A stretch of 64,000 nucleotides of DNA from Streptomyces virginiae (GCF_000720455.1 NZ_JOAK01000017.1:1-64000), one strand, 5' to 3'. Shown: positions 42,668 to 53,236, numbered from the stretch's first letter. Numbers and translations are program-made. Notes: generated from the letters alone by a model not told the origin.

Positions 42668-44131
42668 ATGGAAGGGACGACGCTCGGTGGCCGCTACCAC
42701 CTGAAGCGCCGGCTCGGCAGTGGCGGGATGGGCGACGTCTGGGCCGCCGAGGACGAACGGATGTGCCGGCCGGTCGCCGTGAAACTCGTACGCATGGCGC
42801 CCGGCGCGGAGGCCGAGGAGGCCGAGCGGCGGTTCGCCCACGAGGTCCGCTCGCTGGGCAACCTGCCCCACCGGCACACGGTCACCGCGCACGACTGGGG
42901 CGAGGCCGCCCTGGCGGGAGGCCGCGTGCTCTACCTCGTGATGGAGCTCCTCCGCGGGCGGACGCTGGCCCAGGTGTTCCGGGAGGACCGGCCGCTGCCG
43001 TGGTACGACCTGGTGAACTGGGGCTGCCAGACGGCCGAGGCGCTGGCCGCGGCGCACCGCCGCGGCATCCTGCACCGGGACATCAAGCCGCAGAACGTCC
43101 TCCTCACCGAGACGGGCGTCGTCAAGGTCCTGGACTTCGGCCTCGCCAAGATACTGACCGACTCGCTCAGGGTCGGGCGGAGCACCGCGGACGGCAGTGC
43201 GATGGGCACCTTCGCCTACACGTCACCCGAACAGTGCGCCGGGTACGCCGACATCGGCCCCCGGACCGACCTCTACAGTCTGGGATGCATGCTGTACGAG
43301 GGGCTGACGGGGCGGCCGCCCTTCGCCGGGGAGCGGATCGCGCTGCTCTTCCAGCAGGTGCACACGCCGGCCCCGCCGCTGACCGCGGAAGCTGTCCCGG
43401 GCGTCCCCGAAGGCGTCATCGCGCTGGTGATGCGTCTGCTCGCGAAGGACCCGGCGGAACGCCCCGAGAGCGCTGCCCAGGTCGTGGCCGGATTACGTGC
43501 GCAACTGGACGCCCACGGCCCCGCCGAGGGGCACCTCCCGCCGGCTACGGCGCGGCTGCGCCGCCGGGCCGAGGAGGAGGCGGCCGTTCTGCGCGGCGAG
43601 GCCGAGAGGACCGCGGCGGAGATCCGCGAGAACGCGGAACGCGCCGCCGAGGCCCTGCACGAGCAGGCCCGGGCCGTTCTCGCACAGGCGCGTTCCGCCG
43701 CCGTCCGGGCCGTCGACGCCGCCGAGGAGGCCGTGCACGAGGCGCGCGCCCGGCGCGCCGAGGCGGAGGAGACGGCCCGCCGCACGGTGGCGTCCGCGCG
43801 CCGACGGGCCGACACCATCCTCGGGCGGGCCGTCGTCGGGGCCGTCGGCACCAGACTGAGGGCGTTGATCGAGGTGTGGGTCCGGCACCAGGAAGACGGT
43901 GCGCCGGGCAGCGGCCTGTGGGACAAGAAGCCCTCCCCTTCCGCCGTACGGCCCGGGGACGAGTCGGCGCCCCCGCCCCCGGAAGCCGGCGAGTACGCAC
44001 GCAGGCTCCACGTCCGGATGCGGCACGGAGCCGTCCGCGCGGGCCTGCGTCGCCAGGGCGGCAGCCGCTCCGCGACGCCGCCGACCGGCACCGGGGGCAC
44101 CGCGCGGGGAGAACCCGCCGAAACGCCGTGA
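42668..44131 (+). CDS. Soluble Ser/Thr protein kinase with coiled-coil tail and TTA codon
   Basis: A 487-residue Hanks-type kinase. The P-loop is LGSGGMGDVW, the ATP lysine is K39, the catalytic loop HRDIKPQN contains D138, DFG is at 156-158, and SPEQ is the APE-type motif. After the kinase domain (about 10-280) comes an Ala/Glu/Arg-rich coiled coil (about 290-400) like those of DivIVA-type proteins. There is no membrane helix or PASTA repeat. Codon 276 (43493-43495) is TTA, which in Streptomyces needs the bldA tRNA, so full-length product should appear mainly late in development. A bidirectional terminator follows. Confidence 0.93.
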   Translation: MEGTTLGGRYHLKRRLGSGGMGDVWAAEDERMCRPVAVKLVRMAPGAEAEEAERRFAHEVRSLGNLPHRHTVTAHDWGEAALAGGRVLYLVMELLRGRTLAQVFREDRPLPWYDLVNWGCQTAEALAAAHRRGILHRDIKPQNVLLTETGVVKVLDFGLAKILTDSLRVGRSTADGSAMGTFAYTSPEQCAGYADIGPRTDLYSLGCMLYEGLTGRPPFAGERIALLFQQVHTPAPPLTAEAVPGVPEGVIALVMRLLAKDPAERPESAAQVVAGLRAQLDAHGPAEGHLPPATARLRRRAEEEAAVLRGEAERTAAEIRENAERAAEALHEQARAVLAQARSAAVRAVDAAEEAVHEARARRAEAEETARRTVASARRRADTILGRAVVGAVGTRLRALIEVWVRHQEDGAPGSGLWDKKPSPSAVRPGDESAPPPPEAGEYARRLHVRMRHGAVRAGLRRQGGSRSATPPTGTGGTARGEPAETP

Positions 44132-44165
44132 GGCGGCCCGTCCCCTCCTGGGCGGGCCGCCTCAC
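44128..44165. terminator. Bidirectional terminator
   Basis: GTGAGGCGGCCCG at 44128-44140 pairs with CGGGCCGCCTCAC at 44153-44165. It begins at the kinase stop codon and lies before the convergent end of aceE. Confidence 0.8.
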
Positions 44166-44192
44166 GGGCGGGTCGTACCGGTCTGGCGAGGC

Positions 44193-46877
44193 CTACAGGC
44201 CGTAGCGCTCCCGGGCCTCCTTGACCGCGGAGGCCGGAACCTCGCCGCGGCGGGCGAGCTGGGCCAGCGCGGCCACCACGATCGACTGGGCGTCGACGCC
44301 GAAGTGGCGGCGGGCACCCTCACGGGTGTCGGACAGACCGAAGCCGTCCGTGCCCAGCGAGGTGTAGTCCTGCTCCACCCACTGGCTGATCTGGTCCGGG
44401 ACCTGACGCATCCAGTCGGACACGGCGAGGACCGGGCCGGCCGCGCCTTCCAGCGCGCGGGTGACGTACGGGGTGCGGACCTCGCCGCGCAGCAGCGCCT
44501 CGTCGCACTCCAGCGCGTCGCGGCGCAGCTCGCCCCAGGAGGTGGCGGACCAGACGTCGGCGGCCACGTTCCAGTCGGCGGCGAGCAGCTTCTGCGCCTC
44601 CAGGATCCAGTGGATCGCCGTACCGGAGGCCATCAGCTGGATCTTCGGGGCGTCCGCGGCCGGGGCCGCCTCCGCCAGGTCCGCCGCCGTGTTGAAGCGG
44701 TAGAGGCCCTTGAGGATGCCCTCTTCGACGCCCTCCGGCATCGCCGGCTGCACCTTCGGCTCGTTGTAGACCGTGAGGTAGTAGAAGACGTCCTCGGGGG
44801 TCTCGCCGTACATGCGGCGCAGACCGTCCTTGACGATCACCGCGATCTCGTACGCGAAGGCCGGGTCGTAGTTGAGCGACGCCGGGTTCGTGGACGCGAT
44901 CAGGTGCGAGTGGCCGTCCGCGTGCTGCAGGCCCTCACCGGTCAGCGTGGTGCGGCCGGCGGTGGCGCCGACGATGAAGCCCTTGCCGAGCTGGTCGGCG
45001 AGCTGCCACATCTGGTCGGCGGTGCGCTGCCAGCCGAACATCGAGTAGAAGATGTAGAACGGGATCATCGGCTCGCCGTGCGTCGCGTACGACGTGCAGG
45101 CGGCGATGAAGTCGGCCATGGCGCCGGCCTCGGTGATCCCCTCGTTGAGGATCTGGCCGTCCTTGGCCTCCTTGTAGTACATCAGCTGGTCGCGGTCGAC
45201 CGGCTCGTACGTCTGGCCCAGCGGCGAGTAGATGCCGGCCGACGGGAAGAGGGACTCCATACCGAAGGTACGGGCCTCGTCGGGGACGATCGGCACCCAG
45301 CGCTTGCCGGTCTCCTTGTCCCGCATCAGGTCCTTGACGAGCCGGACGAAGGCCATGGTGGTGGCCATCTCCTGCTTGCCGGAGCCCTTGAGCAGCGGGG
45401 CGAAGGAACGGTCCGCGGGGGCGGGCAGGGCCACGTGGTGGACCTTGCGGGCCGGGGCCGGGCCGCCGAGGGCCGCGCGTCGCTCGTTCAGGTACTGCAC
45501 CTCGGGGCTGTTCGCGCCCGGGTGGCCGTACGGGACCTGGCCGTCGGCGAAGGCGCTGTCCGGGATCGGGAGTCCGAGCAGGTCGCGCATGCCCTTGAAC
45601 TCGTCGATCGTCAGCTTCTTCATCTGGTGGTTCGCGTTCTTCGACTCGAACCCGGCGCCCAGCGTGTAGCCCTTGACGGTCTGCGCCAGGATGACCGTCG
45701 GCGCGCCCTTGTGCTCCAGGGCGGCCTTGTACGCGGCGTAGACCTTGCGGGGCTCGTGGCCGCCGCGCGAAGTGTGGAAGCACTCGGCGATCTTCGCGTC
45801 GGAGAGCAGGCCGCCGAGGGCGACGAGCTCGGCGTTGGCGCCGAAGAAGTGCTGGCGGATGTAGGCCACGTCGCGGGTCGCGTACGTCTGGAACTGCGCG
45901 TCCGGTACCTCGCGCAGGCGGCGTACCAGGGCGCCCGTGGTGTCGAGCTGGAACAGTTCGTCCCAGGCCGAGCCCCACAGGGTCTTGATGACGTTCCAGC
46001 CGGCGCCGCGGAACTGGGCCTCCAGCTCCTGGACCACGCGGAAGTTGGCGCGGACCGGACCGTCGAGGCGCTGCAGGTTGCAGTTGATGACGAAGGTCAG
46101 GTTGTCGAGCTGCTCGCGGGAGGCCAGGGCCAGGGCGGCGGTCGACTCGGGCTCGTCCATCTCGCCGTCGCCCAGGAAGGCCCAGACGTGCGAGTTGGCG
46201 GTGTCCTTGATGTTCCGGTTCTGCAGGTAGCGGTTGAAGCGCGCCTGGTAGATCGCGGAGAGGGGGCCGAGGCCCATGGAGACCGTGGGGAACTCCCACA
46301 GCCACGGCAGGCGCCGCGGGTGCGGGTAGGACGGCAGGCCGTTGCCGCCGGACTCCTGGCGGAAGTTGTCGAGCTGCTGCTCGGAGATGCGCCCGTCGAG
46401 GAAGGCGCGGGCGTAGATGCCGGGGGAGGCGTGGCCCTGGATGTAGAGCTGGTCGCCCGATCCGTCGGCCTCCTTCCCGCGGAAGAAGTGCTGGAAGCCG
46501 GTCTCGTACAGCCACGCGGCGGAGGCGAAGGTGGCGATGTGGCCGCCGACGCCGTACTTCGAGCCGCGGGTCACCATGGCGGCCGCGTTCCAGCGGTTCC
46601 AGGCGGTGATCCTGGCTTCCATCGCCTCGTCACCCGGGAACTCGGGCTCCGCGGCGGTGGGGATGGTGTTGACGTAGTCCGTCTCCAGCAGCTTCGGCAG
46701 GGCGAGGCCGGCGGCCTCGGCGTGCTGGAGCGTGCGGCGGAGCAGGTATTCGGCGCGGCGCGTACCGGCGGCCTGTGCGACGGCGTCGAGGGAGGCCGCC
46801 CATTCGGCGGTCTCCTCGGTGTCGCGGTCCGGGAGCTGGTCGAGCTCGCTCGGAAGCTTTCCTACGGGGTCGGACAT
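44193..46877 (-). CDS. aceE: Pyruvate dehydrogenase E1 component
   Basis: Decarboxylates pyruvate with thiamine diphosphate and passes the acetyl group to lipoyl-E2. The 894-residue single-chain form matches homodimeric AceE (PTHRPYRMGQ-type regions absent; [14 protein letters not shown] in the cofactor site; [12 protein letters not shown]). The ATG at 46877 ([14 protein letters not shown]) is chosen; a TTG eight codons earlier has no ribosome site. A 17-bp palindrome 107-123 bases upstream and an adjacent GntR gene suggest regulation. E2 and E3 are encoded just beyond that regulator. Confidence 0.96.
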   Translation of the reverse strand: MSDPVGKLPSELDQLPDRDTEETAEWAASLDAVAQAAGTRRAEYLLRRTLQHAEAAGLALPKLLETDYVNTIPTAAEPEFPGDEAMEARITAWNRWNAAAMVTRGSKYGVGGHIATFASAAWLYETGFQHFFRGKEADGSGDQLYIQGHASPGIYARAFLDGRISEQQLDNFRQESGGNGLPSYPHPRRLPWLWEFPTVSMGLGPLSAIYQARFNRYLQNRNIKDTANSHVWAFLGDGEMDEPESTAALALASREQLDNLTFVINCNLQRLDGPVRANFRVVQELEAQFRGAGWNVIKTLWGSAWDELFQLDTTGALVRRLREVPDAQFQTYATRDVAYIRQHFFGANAELVALGGLLSDAKIAECFHTSRGGHEPRKVYAAYKAALEHKGAPTVILAQTVKGYTLGAGFESKNANHQMKKLTIDEFKGMRDLLGLPIPDSAFADGQVPYGHPGANSPEVQYLNERRAALGGPAPARKVHHVALPAPADRSFAPLLKGSGKQEMATTMAFVRLVKDLMRDKETGKRWVPIVPDEARTFGMESLFPSAGIYSPLGQTYEPVDRDQLMYYKEAKDGQILNEGITEAGAMADFIAACTSYATHGEPMIPFYIFYSMFGWQRTADQMWQLADQLGKGFIVGATAGRTTLTGEGLQHADGHSHLIASTNPASLNYDPAFAYEIAVIVKDGLRRMYGETPEDVFYYLTVYNEPKVQPAMPEGVEEGILKGLYRFNTAADLAEAAPAADAPKIQLMASGTAIHWILEAQKLLAADWNVAADVWSATSWGELRRDALECDEALLRGEVRTPYVTRALEGAAGPVLAVSDWMRQVPDQISQWVEQDYTSLGTDGFGLSDTREGARRHFGVDAQSIVVAALAQLARRGEVPASAVKEARERYGL

Positions 46878-46983
46878 CGCTGTGCGCCGCCTTCCGGACA
46901 AAGGAGAGGTGGTGAAGAAAATCCCTGACGGGGCAGGACAGGGTCGATGGACCTGGTTGAGGTCCGCGACGACTGTAAATCCC

Positions 46984-47000
46984 TGATCGATGATCGATCA
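46984..47000. promoter_or_regulatory. Candidate GntR operator upstream of aceE
   Basis: TGATCGAT-G-ATCGATCA is a perfect inverted repeat of eight-base arms with one central base. It lies in the AT-rich gap between the GntR gene end and the aceE start. FCD-type GntR proteins usually bind short palindromes of this size, and the neighbouring regulator is of that type. Confidence 0.6.
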
Positions 47001-47098
47001 AATAAAAGTGACGAAGAAACGTCGATCCGACAAAAGTCGGCACCGGGTGCCAGCGAAACGGGCACGCGGTGCCGGTCAAACAGGGGTAAAACGGTCAC

Positions 47099-47725
47099 TC
47101 AGGCGCGGGGTGCGCACCCCAGGACGTGCCGCTTCACCAGCACGCCGATGTCCGGATCCCGACTGCGGAAGGCCTCGACGAGCGCCTCGTGCTCCTCCGC
47201 GTAGGACTTCTGGACGGTCCCCAGCCAGCGGATGGACAGGGCCGTGAACACCTCGATGCCCAGGCTCTCCCAGGTGTGCAGCAGCACGCTGTTCCCGGCC
47301 GCCCGCACCATCTCCCGGTGGAACCCCACCGTGTGCCGCACCTGCGCCGTACCGTCCGAGCTGCGGTCGGCCTCCCACAGGGCCGCCACGTGCGGCTCCA
47401 GCGCCGAGCAGTCGGCCGCCAGCCGCGGCGCCGCCAGCTCTGCGGCGATCTGCTCCAGACCGGCCCGGACCGGGTAGATCTCCTCCAGGTCGGCGGCGGA
47501 GAGGTTGCGTACGCGCACGCCCTTGTTCGGCGCCGACTCGATCAGCCGCAGCGTCTCCAGCTCGCGCAGGGCCTCCCGTACGGGGGTCTGGCTGACCTCC
47601 AGCTCCACGGCGATGCGCCGCTCCACGATCCGCTCACCGGGCTTCCAGCGCCCGCTGACGATCCCCTCCACGATGTGCTCGCGGATCTGCTCGCGCAGCG
47701 AGTGCACGACGGGTGGGGTGATCAT
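47099..47725 (-). CDS. GntR family (FadR/FCD) regulator
   Basis: A 208-residue regulator. The N-terminal winged helix (about 8-72; GRWKPGERIVERRIAVELEVSQTPVREALRELE) is followed by an FCD effector domain with typical metal or acid-binding positions (D79-type Asp, later His in GFHREMV). It lies between the E2 and aceE genes on the same strand and may sense pyruvate or a related organic acid. ATG at 47725. A terminator of the E2 gene precedes it. Confidence 0.9.
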   Translation of the reverse strand: MITPPVVHSLREQIREHIVEGIVSGRWKPGERIVERRIAVELEVSQTPVREALRELETLRLIESAPNKGVRVRNLSAADLEEIYPVRAGLEQIAAELAAPRLAADCSALEPHVAALWEADRSSDGTAQVRHTVGFHREMVRAAGNSVLLHTWESLGIEVFTALSIRWLGTVQKSYAEEHEALVEAFRSRDPDIGVLVKRHVLGCAPRA

Positions 47726-47788
47726 CGGGGCTTCATCTCCTGGTGGGTGTGCAGGGACACGGCGGGGCCTGATGCGTAGACAATACGG

Positions 47789-47827
47789 CGGCGCCCCCGC
47801 CCGGGAGTATCCCGGACGGGGGCGCCG
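47789..47827 (-). terminator. Terminator after the E2 gene
   Basis: CGGCGCCCCCG at 47789-47799 pairs with CGGGGGCGCCG at 47817-47827, with an inner CCGGGA/TCCCGG stem. It lies 30 bases beyond the E2 stop, before the GntR gene. Confidence 0.8.
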
Positions 47828-47856
47828 ACAGTGAGGCTGGTTACAAGCCGTTCGGC

Positions 47857-49626
47857 TCAGAGACCGAGCTCGACCTCGAACTCGCCGGCCTCGAGGATCG
47901 CCTTGACCGCGGTGAGGTACCGGGCCGCGTCCGCGCCGTCCACCAGACGGTGGTCGTAGGACAGGGTCAGGTACGTCATGTCGCGGATGCCGATGTTGGT
48001 GCCCTCGGCGGTCTCGATGACCACCGGGCGCTTCACCGTGGCACCGATGCCCAGGATGGCGACCTGGTTCGGCGGCACGATGACCGTGTCGAACAGCGCA
48101 CCGCGCGAACCGGTGTTGCTGATGGTGAAGGTCGCGCCCGACAGCTCGTCCGGCGTGATCTTGTTGCCGCGGACCTTGGCGGCCAGATCGGCGGTCGCCT
48201 TGGAGATGCCCGCCAGGTTGAGGTCGCCCGCACCCTTGATGACCGGGGTCATCAGGCCCTTCTCGGAGTCCACGGCGATGCCGATGTTCTCCGAGTCGAA
48301 GTAGGTGATGGTGCCCTCGTCCTCGTTGATCCGGGCGTTGACGACCGCGTGGGCCTTCAGCGCCTGGGCAGCGGCCTTGACGAAGAACGGCATCGGGGAC
48401 AGCTTGACGCCCTCGCGGGCGAGGAAGCCGGCCTTGGCCTTCTCGCGCAGCTTCATGATCTTGGTGATGTCCACCTCGACCACGGAGCTGAGCTGCGCCT
48501 GCGAGTGCAGGGCCTTCATCATGTTGTCGCCGATGACCTTGCGCATGCGGGTCATCTTGACCGTCTGACCGCGCAGCTCGGACACCGCGGCGGCCGGGGC
48601 CTTGGCGGCGGGAGCGGCAGCGGCCGGAGCCGGAGCGGCGGCAGCGGCCTTGGCGGCCTCGGCGGCGGCCAGGACGTCCTGCTTGCGGATACGGCCACCG
48701 ACGCCGGTGCCCGAGACCGCGGACAGGTCCACGCCGGACTCCGAGGCGAGCTTGCGCACCAGCGGGGTCACGTACGCGGCCTCGTCACCGGCGGACGCCG
48801 GGGCGGCGGCCGGAGCGGCCGGGGCCGCGGCCGGAGCCGGGGTCACCGGAGCCGGAGCGGCCACCGGGGCGGCGGCCTGGACCGGAGCCGGGGCGGCGGC
48901 CGGAGCGGCCGGGGCGACCGGAGCCGGAGCAGCGGCGGGAGCCGGGGCGGCGGCCGGAGCCTCGGCCGGAGCCGGAGCGGCGGCCGGAGCGGCAGCGGCA
49001 GGGGCGGCACCCGCAGCGCCGATCACGGCCAGGACGGTGCCGACCTCGGCGGTCTCGTCCTCGTTGATCCGGATCTCCAGCAGCGTGCCGGAGACCGGCG
49101 CGGGGATCTCGGTGTCGACCTTGTCCGTGGAGACCTCCAGCAGCGGCTCGTCGGCCTCGACCGACTCGCCGACGGCCTTCAGCCAGCGGGTGACGGTGCC
49201 CTCGGTGACGGACTCGCCCAGGGCGGGGAGCACGACGTCCGTGCCGGAGGCGGCAGGGGCGGCGGCCGGAGCCTCGGCGGCCGGAGCCGGGGCCGCGGGG
49301 GCCTCGGCGACGGGGGCCGGAGCGGCCGCGGGGGCCTCGGCGGCGGCCGGCTCGGCGGCCGGAGCCGCAGCGGCCGCCGGAGCGCCGGAGCCGTCGTCGA
49401 TGACGGCCAGCTCGGCGCCGACCTCGACGGTCTCGTCCTCGGCGACCTTGATGGAGGCCAGGATGCCGGCGACGGGCGACGGGATCTCGGTGTCGACCTT
49501 GTCGGTCGAGACCTCGAGCAGCGGCTCGTCGGCCTCGACGCGCTCGCCCTCGGCCTTCAGCCAGCGGGTGACAGTGCCCTCAGTGACGCTCTCGCCGAGC
49601 GCCGGAAGGGTTACGGAAACCGACAT
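47857..49626 (-). CDS. sucB: 2-oxoacid dehydrogenase E2 with two lipoyl domains
   Basis: A 589-residue dihydrolipoamide acyltransferase. Two lipoyl domains (about 1-76 and 128-203) each carry the lysine in [10 protein letters not shown]. Ala/Pro-rich linkers separate them from the E1/E3-binding domain (about 285-325; [21 protein letters not shown]) and the catalytic domain with [15 protein letters not shown]. Such proteins are annotated SucB, but in actinobacteria this E2 serves pyruvate dehydrogenase too, and aceE and lpd are adjacent. ATG at 49626; the lpd gene lies 54 bases upstream, so the two are co-transcribed. Confidence 0.95.
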   Translation of the reverse strand: MSVSVTLPALGESVTEGTVTRWLKAEGERVEADEPLLEVSTDKVDTEIPSPVAGILASIKVAEDETVEVGAELAVIDDGSGAPAAAAAPAAEPAAAEAPAAAPAPVAEAPAAPAPAAEAPAAAPAASGTDVVLPALGESVTEGTVTRWLKAVGESVEADEPLLEVSTDKVDTEIPAPVSGTLLEIRINEDETAEVGTVLAVIGAAGAAPAAAAPAAAPAPAEAPAAAPAPAAAPAPVAPAAPAAAPAPVQAAAPVAAPAPVTPAPAAAPAAPAAAPASAGDEAAYVTPLVRKLASESGVDLSAVSGTGVGGRIRKQDVLAAAEAAKAAAAAPAPAAAAPAAKAPAAAVSELRGQTVKMTRMRKVIGDNMMKALHSQAQLSSVVEVDITKIMKLREKAKAGFLAREGVKLSPMPFFVKAAAQALKAHAVVNARINEDEGTITYFDSENIGIAVDSEKGLMTPVIKGAGDLNLAGISKATADLAAKVRGNKITPDELSGATFTISNTGSRGALFDTVIVPPNQVAILGIGATVKRPVVIETAEGTNIGIRDMTYLTLSYDHRLVDGADAARYLTAVKAILEAGEFEVELGL

Positions 49627-49680
49627 GGTTTCTGTTGCTCCTTACGAAAGTGCGGAAGTGGTCGTCGCGCCCGGGACGAA

Positions 49681-51069
49681 CTAGTCGTGGGAGTGAAGCG
49701 GCTTGCCGGCCAGGGCCAGGTGGGCCTCGCCGAGCGCCTCGTTCTGGGTCGGGTGCGCGTGGATGAGCTGCGCGACCTCGGCCGGCAGGGCCTCCCAGTT
49801 GTAGATCAGCTGGGCCTCGCCGACCTGCTCGCCCATCCGGTCACCGACCATGTGGACGCCGACCACGGCACCGTCCTTGACCTGGACGAGCTTGATCTCG
49901 CCCGCGGTCTTCAGGATCTTGCTCTTGCCGTTGCCCGCCAGGTTGTACTTGAGGGCCACGACCTTGTCCGCACCGTAGATCTCCTTGGCCTTGGCCTCGG
50001 TGATGCCGACGGAAGCGACCTCGGGGTGGCAGTAGGTGACGCGCGGGACACCGTCGTAGTCGATCGGGACGGTCTTGAGACCGGCCAGACGCTCGGCGAC
50101 CAGGATGCCCTCGGCGAAGCCGACGTGCGCGAGCTGGAGGGTCGGGACGAGGTCGCCCACGGCCGAGATCGTCGGCACGTTGGTCTGCATGTACTCGTCG
50201 ACCAGGACGTAGCCGCGGTCCATCGCGACGCCCTGCTCCTCGTAGCCCAGGCCCTGCGAGACCGGGCCGCGGCCGACGGCGACCAGCAGCACCTCGGCCT
50301 CGAAGGTCTTGCCGTCGGCCAGCGTCACGCGGACGCCGTTCTCCGTGTACTCGGCCTTGTCGAAGAAGGTGCCGAGGTTGAACTTGATGCCGCGCTTGCG
50401 GAAGGCGCGCTCCAGCAGCTTGGAGCTGTTCTCGTCCTCGACCGGCACGAGGTGCTTGAGGCCCTCGATGACGGTGATGTCGGAGCCGAAGGACTTCCAC
50501 GCCGAGGCGAACTCGACGCCGATGACGCCGCCGCCCAGGACGATCGCGGACTCGGGCACGCGGTCCAGGACCAGCGCGTGGTCCGAGGAGATGATGCGGT
50601 TGCCGTCGATGTTCAGGCCCGGCAGCGACTTCGGCACGGAGCCGGTCGCCAGCAGGATGTGGCGGCCCTGGATGCGCTGGCCGTTCACGTCGACGGAGGT
50701 CGGCGAGGAAAGGCGGCCCTCACCCTCGATGTAGGTCACCTTGCGGGAGGCGACCAGGCCCTGCAGGCCCTTGTACAGGCCCGAGATGACCTCGTCCTTG
50801 TACTTCTGCACACCCGCGATGTCGATGCCCTCGAAGGTGGCCTTCACACCGAACTGGGCGGCCTCGCGAGCCTGGTCCGCGATCTCACCCGCGTGCAGCA
50901 GAGCCTTCGTGGGGATGCAGCCGTTGTGCAGGCAGGTGCCGCCGAGCTTGTTCTTCTCGATCAGGGCAACGTCCAGACCCAGCTGGGATGCGCGCAGCGC
51001 CGCGGCGTAACCGCCACTGCCACCGCCGAGGATCACTAGGTCGAAAACGGTGCTGGCGTCGTTCGCCAC
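49681..51069 (-). CDS. lpdA: Dihydrolipoyl dehydrogenase (E3)
   Basis: Reoxidises the dihydrolipoyl groups of E2 with FAD and NAD. The 462-residue protein has VILGGGSGGYAAALRA for FAD, the redox disulphide GGTCLHNGC (Cys near 44 and 49), VLGGGVIGVEFA for NAD and the C-terminal HAHPTQNEALGEA catalytic His-Glu. GTG at 51069 with GGAGG seven bases before it. It is the first gene of the lpd-E2 unit. Confidence 0.97.
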   Translation of the reverse strand: MANDASTVFDLVILGGGSGGYAAALRASQLGLDVALIEKNKLGGTCLHNGCIPTKALLHAGEIADQAREAAQFGVKATFEGIDIAGVQKYKDEVISGLYKGLQGLVASRKVTYIEGEGRLSSPTSVDVNGQRIQGRHILLATGSVPKSLPGLNIDGNRIISSDHALVLDRVPESAIVLGGGVIGVEFASAWKSFGSDITVIEGLKHLVPVEDENSSKLLERAFRKRGIKFNLGTFFDKAEYTENGVRVTLADGKTFEAEVLLVAVGRGPVSQGLGYEEQGVAMDRGYVLVDEYMQTNVPTISAVGDLVPTLQLAHVGFAEGILVAERLAGLKTVPIDYDGVPRVTYCHPEVASVGITEAKAKEIYGADKVVALKYNLAGNGKSKILKTAGEIKLVQVKDGAVVGVHMVGDRMGEQVGEAQLIYNWEALPAEVAQLIHAHPTQNEALGEAHLALAGKPLHSHD

Positions 51070-51300
51070 GTCACGTCCTCCATGCATGTGCGCCGGGCAC
51101 CGGTCCTCTGTGACCGGGCGGCGGCTGGTAATCGGCCGCTGTTTCTTCGGCCCTGTGGTGGGGGCCCTGTCCTGCCGAGAACCCATCTTCGCATTTGTCG
51201 GGGGAACGCGGGACGCCGGGCCCACGTTGTGAGAGGGCGTTCTCTCCGAAGCGCGGGTTACCGCTGCGTAGAAACCTACGGATTTCGTTGTCGGCAGAAC

Positions 51301-51332
51301 GCACCCCGGGACCCGACCGGGTCCCGGGGTGC
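51301..51332 (-). terminator. Terminator after pepA
   Basis: GCACCCCGGGACCC at 51301-51314 pairs perfectly with 51319-51332 around GACC. It lies 23 bases beyond the pepA stop and separates it from lpdA. Confidence 0.85.
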
Positions 51333-51354
51333 GGTACGCGTCACACCGGGTGCG

Positions 51355-52890
51355 TCAGCCCAGGTCGCCCGTGGCCGTGCGCTCGGCCAGCCGCACCAGG
51401 GTGCGCACGGCCGAGCCGGTGCCGCCCTTGGGGGTGTAGCCGTGCGGAGCGCCCTCGTGGAAGGCGGGGCCGGCGATGTCGAGGTGGGCCCAGGTGATGC
51501 CCTCGCCGACGAACTCCTGCAGGAAGAGACCGGCGACCAGGCCGCCGCCCATGCGGACACCCATGTTCGCGATGTCGGCGGTGGGGGAGTCCATGGTCTT
51601 GCGCAGCTCGGCGGGGAGCGGCATCGGCCAGGAGGACTCGCCGACCTCCTCCGCGATCTCGTGGATCGAGGTGCGGAAGGCGTCGTCGTTCGCCATGATC
51701 CCGAAGGTGCGGTCGCCGAGGGCCAGCACCATGGCGCCGGTCAGGGTGGCGACGTCGACGATCGCGTCCGGGTTGTCCTCGGAGGCCTTGGTCAGCGCGT
51801 CGCCGAGGACCAGGCGGCCCTCGGCGTCCGTGTTGAGGACCTCGACGGTCTTGCCGCTGTACATGCGCAGGACGTCACCGGGCTTGGTGGCGGAACCGGA
51901 CGGCATGTTCTCGGCGAGCGCGAGCCAGCCGGTGACGTTGACCCGCAGGCCCAGCTTCGCGGCCGCGACGACGGAGGCGAAGACGGCGGCGGCGCCGGCC
52001 ATGTCGCACTTCATCGTCTCGTTGTGGCCGGCCGGCTTCAGGGAGATGCCGCCCGAGTCGTAGGTGATGCCCTTGCCGACGAAGGCCAGGGTCTTCTCCG
52101 CCTTGGGGTGCGTGTAGGTGAGCTTCACCAGGCGCGGCGGGTTCTCGGAGCCCTTGCCGACGCCCATGATGCCGCCGTAGGCACCCTTGACCAGTGCCTT
52201 CTCGTCCAGGACCTGGACCTTGATGCCGTTCTCCTTCGCGGCCGCGGAGGCGACCGCGGCGAAGGCCTCGGGGGTCAGGTCGTTCGGCGGGGTGTTCACC
52301 AGGTCACGGGCGACGTTGACCTCGGCGGCGACGACGGCGGCGCGCTCGGCGGCGGCCTTGTGCTCCTTGTCGCGCGGCTTGGCACCCAGCAGGGCCACCT
52401 CGGCGAGCGGCTGCTTCGGACCGGAGTCCTTGCCGTTGCCGGCCTTCTTCTCGCCGCCTTGGTAGGCGGTGAAGGCGTACGCGCCCAGCAGCGCGCCCTC
52501 GGCGACGGCGGTGACGGCGGAGGCGTCCTCCAGCGGGAGGGCGAAGCCGGCCTTCTTGCTGCCGTGCAGCGCGCGGGCGGCGGCGCCGGCGGCGCGGCGC
52601 AGCACCTCCTCGTCGAACGACTCGTCCTTCTCCGGGACGGAGCCGAGCCCCACCGCCAGCACGACCGGGACCTTGAGGCCTGCCGGGGCCGGCAGCTTGG
52701 TGACCTCGCCTTCGGCACCCGAGGCGCCGAGTGCGTCGAGGACACCGGCGAGCTTGCCGTCGAACGCCTTGTCCACGGCCTCGGCGCCCGCGGCGACGAT
52801 CGCGCCCTTGGGGCCCTTGGCGACACCGACGACGAGGGCGTCGGCGCGCAGCGTCCCCGCGCCGGCAGTGCTGAGAGTCAGAGCAGTCAC
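51355..52890 (-). CDS. pepA: Leucyl aminopeptidase (M17)
   Basis: A 511-residue cytosolic metallopeptidase that removes N-terminal residues. The M17 signature NTDAEGRLVLGDAL lies near residue 350, and GKGITYDSGGISLKPAG and MKCDMAGAA hold other metal ligands. GTG start at 52890. The gene has its own terminator and is divergent from the secreted deacetylase gene. Confidence 0.96.
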   Translation of the reverse strand: MTALTLSTAGAGTLRADALVVGVAKGPKGAIVAAGAEAVDKAFDGKLAGVLDALGASGAEGEVTKLPAPAGLKVPVVLAVGLGSVPEKDESFDEEVLRRAAGAAARALHGSKKAGFALPLEDASAVTAVAEGALLGAYAFTAYQGGEKKAGNGKDSGPKQPLAEVALLGAKPRDKEHKAAAERAAVVAAEVNVARDLVNTPPNDLTPEAFAAVASAAAKENGIKVQVLDEKALVKGAYGGIMGVGKGSENPPRLVKLTYTHPKAEKTLAFVGKGITYDSGGISLKPAGHNETMKCDMAGAAAVFASVVAAAKLGLRVNVTGWLALAENMPSGSATKPGDVLRMYSGKTVEVLNTDAEGRLVLGDALTKASEDNPDAIVDVATLTGAMVLALGDRTFGIMANDDAFRTSIHEIAEEVGESSWPMPLPAELRKTMDSPTADIANMGVRMGGGLVAGLFLQEFVGEGITWAHLDIAGPAFHEGAPHGYTPKGGTGSAVRTLVRLAERTATGDLG

Positions 52891-53236
52891 GGTGGTGAAG
52901 TCTCGCTTCCGTTTGTGTGTGTGGGCCGAGTGGGTGGACGGCCATCCGTAGCGATCGTATTCGGGGCCCGACGGCCGCCTGAAAGGAGCCTACGCGCACG
53001 GACTCGCCCGTACGTCACTCGAAGGTTTGGCAAGTTGTTCGATCAAGCAGCCATCAGGTTCACCCATCCGTGGACTCTGCTCCAGGTTTGCCCCGTAGAC
53101 CTGACGAGGTCCGAAAGACTCGGTCCACTCTCGCAAGGGGACGCGGGGTTCCTTTGCATGATTTCCACAGTGCCTCCCCGGCCCGGCCGACCGCCAAGGG
53201 CCGTGTCGAGGGATGCCTGCGGGGGGAAAGGCCGAA
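52891..53236. other. Divergent promoter region, no gene seen
   Basis: These 346 bases separate pepA from the Agd3-like gene. No convincing frame is present. They must hold both promoters, but I could not recognise a clear operator or sigma motif. GGGGGAAAGG just before 53237 is the ribosome site of the rightward gene. Confidence 0.6.

Noticed and set aside
46878..46901. TTG start giving aceE an extra eight residues
   Set aside because: There is no ribosome site before it, and the conserved N-terminus begins [14 protein letters not shown] at 46877.
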